NCBI GenBank assembly: GCA_046348365.1 | Contig: JAXMEL010000002.1 | Coordinates: 62,001-126,000 of the forward strand | Direction of reading: 5' to 3' | Source: JAEUPI01 sp046348365 | GTDB taxonomy: Bacteria; Pseudomonadota; Gammaproteobacteria; Burkholderiales; Burkholderiaceae_C | DNA: 64,000 nt | Part shown: positions 1 through 9,025 of the stretch, piece after piece | How positions within the stretch are numbered: the stretch's first letter is position 1 | Layout of the letters: each line of letters opens with the position of its first letter | Program-made: the position numbers and the translations under genes | The notes under the pieces: model-generated | The model's input: only the letters and a program-made list of their open reading frames with translations | Databases searched by the model: none | What the model was told of the DNA's origin: nothing

Positions 1-86
1 AGCCGGTAGTGGCGGTTGAAACCGTCGAGCAGCGCCTGGGCGATGTGGAACGCGCGCGTGTCGTTGAGCTGGGTGGGAAACGTCAT
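1..86 (-). CDS. aceK: Isocitrate dehydrogenase kinase/phosphatase, N-terminal fragment
   Basis: Only the first 28 codons lie in the window; the gene continues off the left edge. The ATG is at 84-86 and the peptide contains the segment AQALLDGFNRHYRL, which resembles the conserved N-terminus of AceK. AceK phosphorylates and dephosphorylates isocitrate dehydrogenase to switch carbon between the TCA cycle and the glyoxylate shunt. It starts 10 bp after the carbonic anhydrase stop on the same strand, so the two are probably co-transcribed. The identification rests on a short peptide. Confidence 0.6.
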   Translation of the reverse strand, partial: MTFPTQLNDTRAFHIAQALLDGFNRHYR

Positions 87-96
87 GGGGCGATCG

Positions 97-762
97 TCAT
101 GTGCGTGCGTAGCGCGTCTTCAGCGCGCCCAGGGCCAGCCCGTAGGCCGCGCCGACTTCGGCCGCGCCGGGCACCGTCATCTGCAGGTCCTGCAGCAGGC
201 CGTTGTGCAGGCCGTAGACCCAGCCGTGCACCACCACCGACTGGCCGCGCGCCCAGGCGTCCTGCACCACGGTGGTCTCGCAGACGTTGAGCGACTGCTC
301 CAGCACGTTGAGCTCGCACAGTGCCTGGTGGCGGATCTCGTCGTCGCGCAAGGCGTCGACGAAGACCTTGTGCTTGTTGCGCACGTCCTGCACGTGGCGC
401 AGCCAGTTGTCGGCCACGCCGACGCGCGTGCTGAGCATCGCCGCGCGCACGCCGCTGCAGCCGTAGTGACCGACGACGATGATGTGCTGCACCTTCAGCT
501 GGTCGATCGCGAACTGCACCACCGACAGGCAGTTGAGGTCCGAATGCACCACCACGTTGGCCACGTTGCGGTGCACGAACAGCTCGCCCGGCAGCAGCCC
601 GACGATCTCGTTGGCCGGCACGCGGCTGTCGGCGCAGCCGATCCACAGATACTGCGGTGCCTGCTGCTGCAGCAGCCGCGTGAAGAAGCCCGGCGAGCGG
701 CGCTCGGTGGCCTCGGCCCAGGCGCGGTTGGTGTCGAACAGTTCCTTCAGGTCGGTGCTCAC
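97..762 (-). CDS. can: Beta-class carbonic anhydrase
   Basis: A 221-residue protein that reversibly hydrates CO2 to bicarbonate in the cytoplasm. The zinc ligands of the beta class are all visible: C43 and D45 in IGCADSRVP, and H99 and C102 in GHYGCSG. I chose the GTG at 760-762 because it gives the usual family length and the start MSTDLKELF. An in-frame ATG 78 bp further upstream would add a low-complexity extension rich in Arg, Gly and Pro. The gene lies directly upstream of aceK on the same strand. No clear Shine-Dalgarno precedes the GTG. Confidence 0.93.
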   Translation of the reverse strand: MSTDLKELFDTNRAWAEATERRSPGFFTRLLQQQAPQYLWIGCADSRVPANEIVGLLPGELFVHRNVANVVVHSDLNCLSVVQFAIDQLKVQHIIVVGHYGCSGVRAAMLSTRVGVADNWLRHVQDVRNKHKVFVDALRDDEIRHQALCELNVLEQSLNVCETTVVQDAWARGQSVVVHGWVYGLHNGLLQDLQMTVPGAAEVGAAYGLALGALKTRYART

Positions 763-840
763 GGCCGGGGCGGGTGGATCGGGACGAATCCCGATTCTGC
801 CCGTTCGCCGATCGCGCCCCGCCGGCGGGCCGCCGCGCAT

Positions 841-874
841 GAAAAACGGCGGCAGGCCTGATCAGCCTGCCGCC
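841..874 (-). terminator. Rho-independent terminator of the ygjP operon
   Basis: A perfect 10-bp stem (GGCGGCAGGC with its complement, 848-857 and 865-874) has a 7-nt loop. Read on the minus strand it is followed by GTTTTTC. It sits 130 bp after the ygjP stop and would end the long corC-to-ygjP transcript before it reaches can. The remaining intergenic sequence from 763 to 1002 shows no gene. Confidence 0.75.
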
Positions 875-1002
875 GCCCGAGCCTGTTCTGTCGGCCCCCC
901 TCTCCCTAACACCCCCTCCGCTTCCACAGCAACGACAGCGGAGCCGAGAGTGTGCACCATGCCAGCGCCGCCGGCGCATCCCCCGCTGTGGGGATTTCCC
1001 GG

Positions 1003-1890
1003 TCAGTCGAACGCCGGCATAGCGTCTTCGTCAAGCTGCCTGCGCGCGTGCTCGTACTGCGGCGCCACCGAACGCACGATGTCCCAGAAGGCCGGGCTGT
1101 GGTTCATCTCGCGCAGGTGCGCGAGTTCGTGCGCGGTCACGTAGTCGATCACCGGCAGGCCGAAGTGGATCAGCCGCCAGTGCAGCCGGATCGAGCCGTT
1201 GGCATTGGCGCTGCCCCAGCGCGTGGCGGCCGAGCTGAGCGCCAGGCGCTTCACGCGCACGCCCAGGCGCGGCGCGATCTGCGCGCAGCGCTCCTCGAAC
1301 ACCCGCCGCGCCTGGCGCTGCAGCCAGCTTTGCACCGCGTCGCGCACCTGGTGCGACAGCGCCTGGCGCGGCAGGCCCACGTGCAGGCGCGGCTCGTCGG
1401 CGCTGGCCTCGTGCAGCACCGCGCCGACGATCTCGGGATCCAGCACCACGCGCACGTGGCGCCCCAGGAACGGCACGCGCGCGCCGTCGCCCCAGGCGAT
1501 GCGCGCGGCCTCCAGCCTGGCGCGGCGCTCGCGCTGCTCGCGCAGCTTGCGCACGATCCACTCGGCGCGCTCGCGCAGCGCCTGCTCGATCTCGCCGAGG
1601 CCGACCCAGCGCGGCGCGCTGACGGCCAGCCCCTCGAGCCCGACCGACATGCCGATGCTGCGCCGGCGCGCGCGGCGCAGCTCGTAGTGCACGCGCGCAC
1701 CGGCGAGCAGCACCATGCGGTTGGCGCGCGGGTGCGCCAGCGGCGCGTCGGCGGCGCCCGGCAGCGCCGGCTCGTGCGGCCGATCGGCCGGGCGCGGTGC
1801 GGCGGGCGCAGCAGCCACCGGCAGTGCCGGCTCGAACGGATCGAACAGCGACAGCTGCAGCGGGTCGCCGGCGCGGTCGAGCGGCGTCAT
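1003..1890 (-). CDS. YgjP-like metal-dependent hydrolase (DUF45, SprT-like)
   Basis: A 295-residue protein of the YgjP/DUF45 family of putative zinc metallopeptidases. The C-terminal part carries HELAHLREMNHSPAFW at about residue 254. This is the HExxH zinc site plus the downstream conserved histidine of the family. The first 85 residues are Pro/Ala-rich and poorly conserved. Its ATG overlaps the plsC stop as ATGA, so the two are translationally coupled. It is the last gene of the operon and is followed by the terminator at 841-874. The substrate is unknown. Confidence 0.85.
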   Translation of the reverse strand: MTPLDRAGDPLQLSLFDPFEPALPVAAAPAAPRPADRPHEPALPGAADAPLAHPRANRMVLLAGARVHYELRRARRRSIGMSVGLEGLAVSAPRWVGLGEIEQALRERAEWIVRKLREQRERRARLEAARIAWGDGARVPFLGRHVRVVLDPEIVGAVLHEASADEPRLHVGLPRQALSHQVRDAVQSWLQRQARRVFEERCAQIAPRLGVRVKRLALSSAATRWGSANANGSIRLHWRLIHFGLPVIDYVTAHELAHLREMNHSPAFWDIVRSVAPQYEHARRQLDEDAMPAFD

Positions 1891-2690
1891 GCCCGCGCTC
1901 CGCGGTCGAAGCGCGCACCGGCCCCGACCGGCGGCGACGCCGGATAGGCCTCGGGGTCGAGGCGGCGCATCTCGGCCTCGATCCAGGCCTCGACCTCGCG
2001 CATCAGCTCGTCGGGCTCGCGGCCGACGCTCGCAATCGGCTTGCCGATCGACACGTCGATCACGCCGGGCCGCAGCAGAAAGCTCTTGCGCGGCCAGCAG
2101 CGGCCCGAGGTGACGGCGATCGGCACGATCGGCGTGCCGGTGGTCACCGCCAGGCGCGACGCGCCGCTCTTGTAGGTGCCCTGGCTGCCGCGCGGCGTGC
2201 GCGTGCCTTCGGGGAACATGATGACCCACACGCCCTCGCTCATCAGCCGCCGGCCCTGCGCGGCGACCTTGGCCCAGGCCTCGGCGCGCTTGCTGCGGTC
2301 GATGTGGATCATGTCCATCCGCGCCATGGCCCAGCCGAAGAACGGGATCAGCAGCAGCTCGCGCTTGAACACGTAGGCCAGCGGGTGCGGCATCAGCGTC
2401 GGCAGCGCGAAGGTCTCCCAGGTGCTCTGGTGCTTGGGGGCGAGCAGCACGGCGGCCGTGCCGTCGGCCGCGGTGGGCACGTTCTCGAGGCCTTGCACCC
2501 GCGCGTGCACGCCGCAGATCCGGCGCGAACCCCACATCGCCATGCGCAGCCACACCACCATGAACCACCACAGCGCCGGCCCGCGCAGCACCAGCGAGGC
2601 CAGGATCACGAGGATCGCGTAGGGCACCACGGTGGCCAGCAGCCACAGCATGTACAGCGCCGAGCGCAGCGCCCAGCCGAGGCGCTGCAT
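1887..2690 (-). CDS. plsC: 1-acyl-sn-glycerol-3-phosphate acyltransferase
   Basis: A 267-residue membrane enzyme that acylates lysophosphatidic acid to phosphatidic acid in phospholipid synthesis. A hydrophobic anchor occupies roughly residues 10-50. The acyltransferase block I appears as KHQSTWE, where the usual NHxxxxD is conservatively changed (K for N, E for D). The substrate-binding block appears as FPEGTRT. The variant block I matches the form I recall from betaproteobacterial PlsC. It starts 2 bp after the gmhB stop. Confidence 0.9.
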   Translation of the reverse strand: MQRLGWALRSALYMLWLLATVVPYAILVILASLVLRGPALWWFMVVWLRMAMWGSRRICGVHARVQGLENVPTAADGTAAVLLAPKHQSTWETFALPTLMPHPLAYVFKRELLLIPFFGWAMARMDMIHIDRSKRAEAWAKVAAQGRRLMSEGVWVIMFPEGTRTPRGSQGTYKSGASRLAVTTGTPIVPIAVTSGRCWPRKSFLLRPGVIDVSIGKPIASVGREPDELMREVEAWIEAEMRRLDPEAYPASPPVGAGARFDRGARA

Positions 2691-2692
2691 CG

Positions 2693-3292
2693 TCAGTGCA
2701 GCCCGCCGGGGCCCGAGGTCGGCACGTGTTCGCGTTCGAGCAGGAACTCGGCGAACGCGCCGAGGTCGCGGTGCACCTCGGTGGCGGGCACCTGCGCGAC
2801 GATGGCGCGCAGCTCGTCGGCCGTGAGGCGCTCGGCGCGGCCGCTGCGCACCAGGTGCGGCTCGCAGCCGGCGGCCTGCGCGGCGAGCAGGTCGCGCAGC
2901 GTGTCGCACACCATCGGCACGCTCTGCAGCTCGATACCGTAGCGCCGCGCGATCTGCAGCATCAGCCCGGGCTTGGGCTTGCGGCAATCGCATTCGTCTT
3001 CCGGCGTGTGCGGGCAGAAGAACACCGCATCGAGCCGGCCGCCGGCCTGGTGCAGGCAGTGGATCATGTGCGCATGGATGGCGTTGATGGCCGCCATGTC
3101 GATCATGCCGCGGCCGATGCCGGCCTGGTTGGTGGCCACCACCGTGTGCCAGCCGGCGTGGTTGAGCCGCGCCACGGCCTCGAGCGCGCCGGGCACGGGC
3201 TCCCACTCGTCGGGCGACTTCACGTGGTCGTCGCGGTAGGTGTTGAGGATGCCGTCGCGGCCGAGGATCACGAGCTTGTCGATGGGCTGCAT
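2693..3292 (-). CDS. gmhB: GmhB-like heptose bisphosphatase (HAD family) lacking the nucleophile Asp
   Basis: A 199-residue HAD protein matching D-glycero-D-manno-heptose-1,7-bisphosphate 7-phosphatase, which acts in ADP-heptose synthesis for the LPS core. Visible features are TNQAGIGRG (motif II), the Cys/His zinc loop CPHTPEDECDCRKPKPG, and CDTLRD (motif III). Motif I reads ILGRDGILN where the family has FLDRDG: the nucleophilic Asp is Gly (codon GGC), while the general acid/base Asp remains. The enzyme may therefore be inactive, use another mechanism, or have a different role. The gene sits between glyS and plsC in the operon, 22 bp after glyS. Confidence 0.8.
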   Translation of the reverse strand: MQPIDKLVILGRDGILNTYRDDHVKSPDEWEPVPGALEAVARLNHAGWHTVVATNQAGIGRGMIDMAAINAIHAHMIHCLHQAGGRLDAVFFCPHTPEDECDCRKPKPGLMLQIARRYGIELQSVPMVCDTLRDLLAAQAAGCEPHLVRSGRAERLTADELRAIVAQVPATEVHRDLGAFAEFLLEREHVPTSGPGGLH

Positions 3293-3314
3293 GCGGCGTG
3301 CTCCCCGGTATGGA

Positions 3315-5471
3315 TCAAACGGCCAGGCGCGACAGATCGGCCACGCGGTTCATCGCACGGTGCAGCGAGGCCAGCAGCGCCAGGCGGTTGGCGCGCAGCG
3401 CCGGGTCTTCGGCATTGACCATCACGCCGTCGAAGAAGGCATCGACCGGCGTCTTCAGCGCCGCCAGCTCGCGCAGCGACTCGGTGTAGCGCCCGGCCTC
3501 CACATGCGCGTCGGCCCCGGGCTGCACGGCGCGCACCGCGTCGGCCAGCGCGCGCTCGGCCGGCTCGACGAAGCGCGCCGGGTCGGCCGTGGCGGCAGGC
3601 GCCGACTCGCTCTTGCGCAGGATGTTGGCGATGCGCTTGTTGGCGGCGGCGAGCGACGGGCTCTCGGGCAGCGCGGCGAACGCACGCACGGCCGCGAGGC
3701 GCTGCGGCAGCTCGCCCCAGCGCGGCGGCCGCACGGCGACCACCGCGTCGACTTCCTGCGCGCTGTAGCCGAGATCGCGCAGATAGCCCACCAGCCGCTC
3801 GTCGATGAACGCCGTCAGCGCCTGCAAGGCCTGCGCGTCGGTGCCGCAGGCGCGACCCGCCAGCGCCACCAGCTCGGGGGCGGCGAGCGGCAGGTCGCGC
3901 TCGACCAGCATGCGGATCACGCCGAGCGCATGGCGGCGCAGCGCGAACGGATCGCGGTCGCCGGTGGGCACCTGGCCGATGCCGAACAGCCCGGCCAGCG
4001 TCTCCAGCTTGTCGGCCAGCGCGACGACGAGGCCGACCTCGTTGCGCGGCAGCGCGTCGCCGGCGAAGCGCGGCTTGTAGTGGTCTTCCACCGCGAAGGC
4101 CACGGCCTCGTTCTCGCCGTCGTGGCGCGCGTAGTAGCCGCCCATGATGCCCTGCAGCTCGGGAAACTCGCCGACCATGTCGGTCAGCAGATCGGCCTTG
4201 GCGAGCTGCGCCGCGCGGTCGGCCTGCGCGGCGAGCGCGGCGCCGCGCAACTGCGCGCCGATGGCATGCGCGAGCGAGCGCACGCGCGCCACGCGCTCGC
4301 CCATCGAGCCCAGCTTGGCGTGATAGACCACCTTGTCGAGCCCGGCCAGGCGCGACTCGAGCGTGCGCTTGCGGTCCTGGTCGAAGAAGAACTTGGCGTC
4401 GGCCAGCCGCGGCCGCACGACGCGCTCGTTGCCCTGGACCACCGCGCTCGGGTCGGCGGGCCGGATGTTGCTGACCACGAGGAACTGATTGGTCAGCTTG
4501 CCGTCGCGGTCGAGCAGCGGGAAGTACTTCTGGTTGGCCTTCATCGTCAGGACGAGGCACTCGGGCGGCACGGCGAGGAACGCCGCGTCGAAGCGGCAGC
4601 GCAGCACCTGCGGGCGCTCGACCAGCGCGGTCACCTCGTCGAGCAGCGCGTCGTCGTCGATCGGCTGCAGGCCCTGCTCGTGCGCGGCATGCTGCAGCTG
4701 GCGTGCGATCTCGGCGCGGCGATGCTCGAAGCGCGCGATCACCGCGCCCTGCTCGAGCAGCTGCTGTTCGTAGTGGTCGGCACCCTGCAGCATGACCGGG
4801 TCCGCCGCGGCCTCGAAGCGGTGACCGCGCGTGGCGCGGCCGGAGCTGAGGCCGAGCGCGCTGACCGGCACCACGTCGGCGCCGTGCAGCGCCACCAGGC
4901 CATGCGCCGGGCGCACGAAGTGCACGGTGGTCCAGCCCGGCTGCACCTGCGGCCCCGATGAGGCGTCGAGCTGGTAGCTCATGACCTTGGGAATCGGCAG
5001 CTTGGCCAGCGTGTGGTCGAGCGCCGCTTGCAGCCCGGCCGCCAACGTGACGCCGCGTTCGAGCGAGCGCAGGAAGATCGCGTCGGCCTTGCCGTCGCTC
5101 TGCACGAGCAGGCGGTCGTGGCCGTCGCCGGCGTTGGGCCAGGTGTCTGCCAGCGTTTCGCGGCCGAGCTTGGCCAGCGCCTTGCGCAGCGCCGGCGTCG
5201 GCCGCTCCTGCGCGTCGAGCGCCACCGCCACCGGCATCACCTTGCGCAGCACCTCGCGGTCGGCGGCCACTGCGGCCACCGCCGTCACCAGCGCCGCCAG
5301 GCGCCGCGGTGTGGCAAACGCGGTGACCGCTGCATGTTCGCCGGCCAGGCCCTGCGCCTTCAGGCTCGCGAGCAGTTCGTGCGCGAAGGCCTCGCCCAGG
5401 CGCGACAGCGCTTTCGGCGGCAGCTCCTCGACCTGCAGCTCGACGAGCAGGTTCCTCGCTGCACCCGTCAT
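3315..5471 (-). CDS. glyS: Glycine-tRNA ligase beta subunit
   Basis: A 718-residue beta subunit of the alpha2beta2 glycyl-tRNA synthetase, the bacterial type. It starts with LLVELQVEELPPKAL, the conserved N-terminus of GlyS, and ends at the expected length. The beta subunit contributes tRNA binding and recognition and works with GlyQ, which carries the catalytic core. The ATG overlaps the glyQ stop by 4 nt (ATGA), fitting coupled translation of the two subunits. The same reading frame stays open far upstream, but that extension lies inside glyQ and is not used. Confidence 0.96.
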   Translation of the reverse strand: MTGAARNLLVELQVEELPPKALSRLGEAFAHELLASLKAQGLAGEHAAVTAFATPRRLAALVTAVAAVAADREVLRKVMPVAVALDAQERPTPALRKALAKLGRETLADTWPNAGDGHDRLLVQSDGKADAIFLRSLERGVTLAAGLQAALDHTLAKLPIPKVMSYQLDASSGPQVQPGWTTVHFVRPAHGLVALHGADVVPVSALGLSSGRATRGHRFEAAADPVMLQGADHYEQQLLEQGAVIARFEHRRAEIARQLQHAAHEQGLQPIDDDALLDEVTALVERPQVLRCRFDAAFLAVPPECLVLTMKANQKYFPLLDRDGKLTNQFLVVSNIRPADPSAVVQGNERVVRPRLADAKFFFDQDRKRTLESRLAGLDKVVYHAKLGSMGERVARVRSLAHAIGAQLRGAALAAQADRAAQLAKADLLTDMVGEFPELQGIMGGYYARHDGENEAVAFAVEDHYKPRFAGDALPRNEVGLVVALADKLETLAGLFGIGQVPTGDRDPFALRRHALGVIRMLVERDLPLAAPELVALAGRACGTDAQALQALTAFIDERLVGYLRDLGYSAQEVDAVVAVRPPRWGELPQRLAAVRAFAALPESPSLAAANKRIANILRKSESAPAATADPARFVEPAERALADAVRAVQPGADAHVEAGRYTESLRELAALKTPVDAFFDGVMVNAEDPALRANRLALLASLHRAMNRVADLSRLAV

Positions 5472-6409
5472 ACCTTCGCCCCCGCGTCGTCGCCCTTCTT
5501 CTTCGCCGCGAGCTGCGCCAGCACTTCGCCGGACCAGGCCTTGGGCGCCATCGGGAAGCCGAGCCGGGCGCGGCTGTCGAGGTAGCTCTGCGCCACGGCG
5601 CGCGCCAGGTTGCGGATGCGGCCGATGTACGCCGCGCGCTCGGTGACGCTGATCGCGCCGCGCGCGTCGAGCAGGTTGAAGGTGTGCGCGGCCTTGAGCA
5701 CCTGCTCGTAGGCGGGCAGCGCGAGCTGCTGCTGCATCAGGTTCTGCGCCTGCGCCTCGTGGCGGCCGAAGGCGAGCAGCAGGAACTCCACGTCGCTGTG
5801 CTCGAAGTTGTAGGCGCTCTGCTCGACCTCGTTCTGGTGGTACACGTCGCGATAGCTCACGCCCGGCGCCCACACCAGATCGAACAGGCTCTCGACGCCC
5901 TGGATGTACATCGCCAGGCGCTCCAGCCCGTAGGTGATCTCGCCGGTGATGGGCCGGCACTCGATGCCGCCCACCTGCTGGAAGTAGGTGAACTGCGTCA
6001 CCTCCATGCCGTTCAACCACACCTCCCAGCCCAGGCCCCAGCAGCCGAGCGTGGGGTTCTCCCAGTCGTCTTCGACGAAGCGCACGTCGTTGGTCTTGAG
6101 GTCGAAGCCCAGCGCCTCGAGCGAGCCGAGGTACAGCTCGAGGATGTTTGCCGGCGCCGGCTTGAGCACCACCTGGTACTGGTAGTAGTGCTGCAGCCGG
6201 TTCGGGTTCTCGCCGTAGCGGCCGTCCTTGGGGCGGCGGCTCGGCTGCACGTAGGCCGCCTTCCACGGCTCGGGGCCGAGCGCGCGCAGAAAGGTCGCGG
6301 TGTGGCTGGTGCCGGCACCGACTTCCATGTCGTACGGTTGCAGCAGTGCGCAGCCCTGGCCGTCCCAATAGGTCTGCAGTCTGAGAATGATCTGTTGGAA
6401 CGTGAGCAT
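5468..6409 (-). CDS. glyQ: Glycine-tRNA ligase alpha subunit
   Basis: A 313-residue catalytic alpha subunit of glycyl-tRNA synthetase. Conserved family stretches are LTFQQIILRLQTYWDGQGC at the N-terminus, QPYDMEVGAGTSHTATFLR, and YVQPSRRPKDGRYGENPNR. The enzyme activates glycine and charges tRNA-Gly together with GlyS. The ATG at 6407-6409 gives the standard N-terminus. It follows lnt by 26 bp and overlaps glyS by 4 nt. Confidence 0.97.
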   Translation of the reverse strand: MLTFQQIILRLQTYWDGQGCALLQPYDMEVGAGTSHTATFLRALGPEPWKAAYVQPSRRPKDGRYGENPNRLQHYYQYQVVLKPAPANILELYLGSLEALGFDLKTNDVRFVEDDWENPTLGCWGLGWEVWLNGMEVTQFTYFQQVGGIECRPITGEITYGLERLAMYIQGVESLFDLVWAPGVSYRDVYHQNEVEQSAYNFEHSDVEFLLLAFGRHEAQAQNLMQQQLALPAYEQVLKAAHTFNLLDARGAISVTERAAYIGRIRNLARAVAQSYLDSRARLGFPMAPKAWSGEVLAQLAAKKKGDDAGAKV

Positions 6410-6435
6410 GCGCGGCGTCGGCGTCAGCGGCAATT

Positions 6436-8004
6436 CTATGGGTCGTGCCCGCGGCCGCCGGGCGCCGATGCCCCTGCCGCCGGCGCGCCCCGAGCCCTGC
6501 GCGACGCCCATGCGCCGAGGCCGAACACCAGCGCCACCGCGAGCGGCCACGGCCACAGCCCCAGGCGCGAGACCCAGAACGCATAGGGCGTGAGCCCGCT
6601 GCGGCCCTGCACCGTGCCGTCGAGCACGCCACGCGTGAACGGCGCGAGCATCGCGCTGACGCGACCCTGGTGATCGACGATCGCCGTCGCGCCGGTGTTG
6701 GTGGCGCGCAGCATCGGGCGCTGGAACTCCAGCGCGCGCAGGCGCGAGATCTGCAGGTGCTGCTGCACTGCGACCGTGTCGCCGAACCAGCCGATGTTGC
6801 TCACGTTGGCCATGATCGTCGGCGCGCGCGCCGCATCGGCGAAACGCAGCGCCAGCTCCTCGCCGAACAGATCTTCGTAGCAGATGTTGGGCGCGATGCG
6901 CTCGCCGCGGAAGGCGAACGACGGCGCGTCGCGCGGGCCGCGCGCGAAGTCGCCGAGCGGGATGTCCATCAGCGTCGTGAACCAACGAAAGCCCGTGGGG
7001 ATGAACTCGCCGAACGGCACCAGGTGCACCTTGTCGTAGCGGTACGGCGCCGTGCCCCTGGCCGTCAGCGCGACCACCGAGTTGGTGTAGCCGCGCTCGT
7101 AGTCGCCCAGCGGCACACCCAGCAGCGCCGCCTGATCGTTGCGGTCGAAGCGCGCCTGCAAGGCCGGCCAGTAATCGGGCACGAACTCCTTCAGCTGCTG
7201 CGGCAGCAGCGGCACCGCGGTCTCCGGCGCCACGACGAGATCGCCGCTCGTGGCCTTCAGCGTCTCGGCCAGCCAGGCCAGCGTGGCCGGCATGCGCTCG
7301 GCGGCGAACTTCTCGTCCTGCGCCACGTTGGTCTGCACCAGGTTCACGCGCAGCGTGCCGGTGGCCGCGGTGAAGTCCGGGCGCGGCAGCAGCGCGAGCA
7401 GCGCCAGCACGCCGAGCGCCAGCAACGCGGCCGCCGGCCGCTGCCGCGGGCGCGACAGCGCAACGCCGAGCGCGGCCGCTGCCGCGCCGATGCCGAGCAC
7501 GCCGACCCAGGGCGCCAGCGCCGCAAGCGGCGAATCCACGTGTGCATAGCCGGCGCCGGCCCACGGGAAGCCGGTGAACAGCACCGTGCGCGCCCATTCG
7601 GCGCCGACCCAGGCGGCGACGAAGGCCGCGCCGTCGAGCCCGGCGCGGCCCGTGCGCCAGCGCGCCGCGAGCGCGAGCCCGAGCGCGAGGTACAGCGCCA
7701 GCGCCAGCGCCAGCAGCGCCACCGCTGCAGCCGACATCAGCGCCGGCAGATGACCATAGCGGTGCATGCTGATGAACAGCCACCACACCGCGGTGCCGAG
7801 CCATGCGCTGCCGAAGGCCAGGCCGAGCAGCGCGGCACGCATCGGCCGCGCCTGCCGCACGCGCCACGCCAGCACGGCCACCGCGGCGAGCTGCAGCGGC
7901 CACGACGAGGTGACGGCGATCGCCAGCGTCTGCGCGGCGCCGGCCGCCGCGGCGACGAGGGCGTCGACGGCCCGGGGCCAGGGCCGCGCAATCTCTGCCC
8001 TCAC
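6436..8004 (-). CDS. lnt: Apolipoprotein N-acyltransferase
   Basis: A 522-residue inner-membrane enzyme that adds the third acyl chain to the N-terminal Cys of lipoproteins. The N-terminal half is a series of Ala/Leu-rich membrane segments. The C-terminal nitrilase-like domain shows the Glu-Lys-Cys triad in APETAVPLL, YDKVHLVPFGEFIP and NICYEDLFGEE. The start is GTG at 8002-8004, 11 bp after the corC stop. The corC-lnt pair is a widespread proteobacterial arrangement. Confidence 0.95.
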   Translation of the reverse strand: MRAEIARPWPRAVDALVAAAAGAAQTLAIAVTSSWPLQLAAVAVLAWRVRQARPMRAALLGLAFGSAWLGTAVWWLFISMHRYGHLPALMSAAAVALLALALALYLALGLALAARWRTGRAGLDGAAFVAAWVGAEWARTVLFTGFPWAGAGYAHVDSPLAALAPWVGVLGIGAAAAALGVALSRPRQRPAAALLALGVLALLALLPRPDFTAATGTLRVNLVQTNVAQDEKFAAERMPATLAWLAETLKATSGDLVVAPETAVPLLPQQLKEFVPDYWPALQARFDRNDQAALLGVPLGDYERGYTNSVVALTARGTAPYRYDKVHLVPFGEFIPTGFRWFTTLMDIPLGDFARGPRDAPSFAFRGERIAPNICYEDLFGEELALRFADAARAPTIMANVSNIGWFGDTVAVQQHLQISRLRALEFQRPMLRATNTGATAIVDHQGRVSAMLAPFTRGVLDGTVQGRSGLTPYAFWVSRLGLWPWPLAVALVFGLGAWASRRARGAPAAGASAPGGRGHDP

Positions 8005-8015
8005 GCCGGGCGCGC

Positions 8016-8897
8016 TCAGGGCGCGGGCTCGCCGCGCGGCACCGGCGTCACGCGGAACCAGCGCACCGCGCCGCCGCGCGTGAGCATGACGGTGAAGTTC
8101 AGCGCACCCACCACCACCGACTCGCCGCGCCGCGGCACGCGGCCCAGTTCGTGCGCGACCAGGCCGCCGATGGTGTCGAACTCGGCGTCGGGCAGCGCAA
8201 CGCCGAAGACCTCGTTGACGGCAGCGATCGCCGCGTCGCCGGCCACGCGCTGCGTGCCGTCGGCCAGCGTGTAGACGCCGCGATCGGTCTGCTGCTCGTC
8301 GAACTCGTCTTCGATCTCGCCGACGATCTCCTCCAGCACGTCCTCGATGGTGATCAGCCCGGCCATGTTGCCGAACTCGTCGATCACGATCGCCAGGTGG
8401 TTGCGGTTGGAGCGGAAGTCGCGCAGCAGCTCGTTCAAGTTCTTCGATTCGGGCACGAACACCGTCGGCCGCAGCAGCGTGCGCAGGTTCAGCTCGGGCG
8501 CGCGCTGCAGCTTCAGCAGATCCTTGGCCAGCAGGATGCCGATGATGTTGTCGCGCTGGCCCTCGTGGACCGGGAAGCGCGAGTGGCCGGTCTCGATCAC
8601 CTGCGCCAGCAGCTCGTCGTACGGCGCGTCGATGTCGAGCAGGTCCATGCGCGGCGCGGCCACCATCACGTCGCCGGCGATCATGTCGGCCATGCGGATC
8701 ACGCCCTCGAGCATGATGCGCGACTCCGGCGCGATCAGCTCGCGGTGCTCGGCGTCGGCCAGCGTCTCCATCAGCTCGTCGCGCGAGTCGGGGCCCGGCG
8801 ACAGGAACTCCACCACGCGCTCGAACAGGGTGCGCTTGTCCTTGGCTTCGCCCGCGCGGGCGTCGAGCCGCATCGGGCGACTAGGGGGATCGGACAC
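8016..8897 (-). CDS. corC: CorC/HlyC-type transporter-associated protein with CBS domains
   Basis: A 293-residue cytosolic protein with paired CBS domains (about residues 65-190) and a C-terminal CorC_HlyC domain (VGEIEDEFDE onward). It is associated with Mg/Co efflux and membrane stress in other bacteria. The segment FLSPGPDSRDELMETLADAEHR is typical of the family N-terminus. I favour the GTG at 8895-8897, which yields MSDPPSRPM, over the ATG at 8871-8873, because family members often start MSDP. It is probably the first gene of the corC-lnt-glyQS-gmhB-plsC-ygjP operon. Confidence 0.9.
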   Translation of the reverse strand: MSDPPSRPMRLDARAGEAKDKRTLFERVVEFLSPGPDSRDELMETLADAEHRELIAPESRIMLEGVIRMADMIAGDVMVAAPRMDLLDIDAPYDELLAQVIETGHSRFPVHEGQRDNIIGILLAKDLLKLQRAPELNLRTLLRPTVFVPESKNLNELLRDFRSNRNHLAIVIDEFGNMAGLITIEDVLEEIVGEIEDEFDEQQTDRGVYTLADGTQRVAGDAAIAAVNEVFGVALPDAEFDTIGGLVAHELGRVPRRGESVVVGALNFTVMLTRGGAVRWFRVTPVPRGEPAP

Positions 8898-9025
8898 GTC
8901 GGGTGTCGGGATTGGCGGTCGCGCGAGAATACCCGATCGTGCCTTCGGCGCGGGCCGACTCGAGCCCGGCTTGAAGCAGCGAGCGCCGCCCTCACCTGCG
9001 CCAGCCACCCCTGGAGCCACGCACC

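Noticed and set aside
3315..6632. An 1105-codon frame that seems to extend GlyS upstream
   Set aside because: The upstream part is an out-of-frame reading of glyQ. The glyS ATG overlapping the glyQ stop gives the normal protein length.
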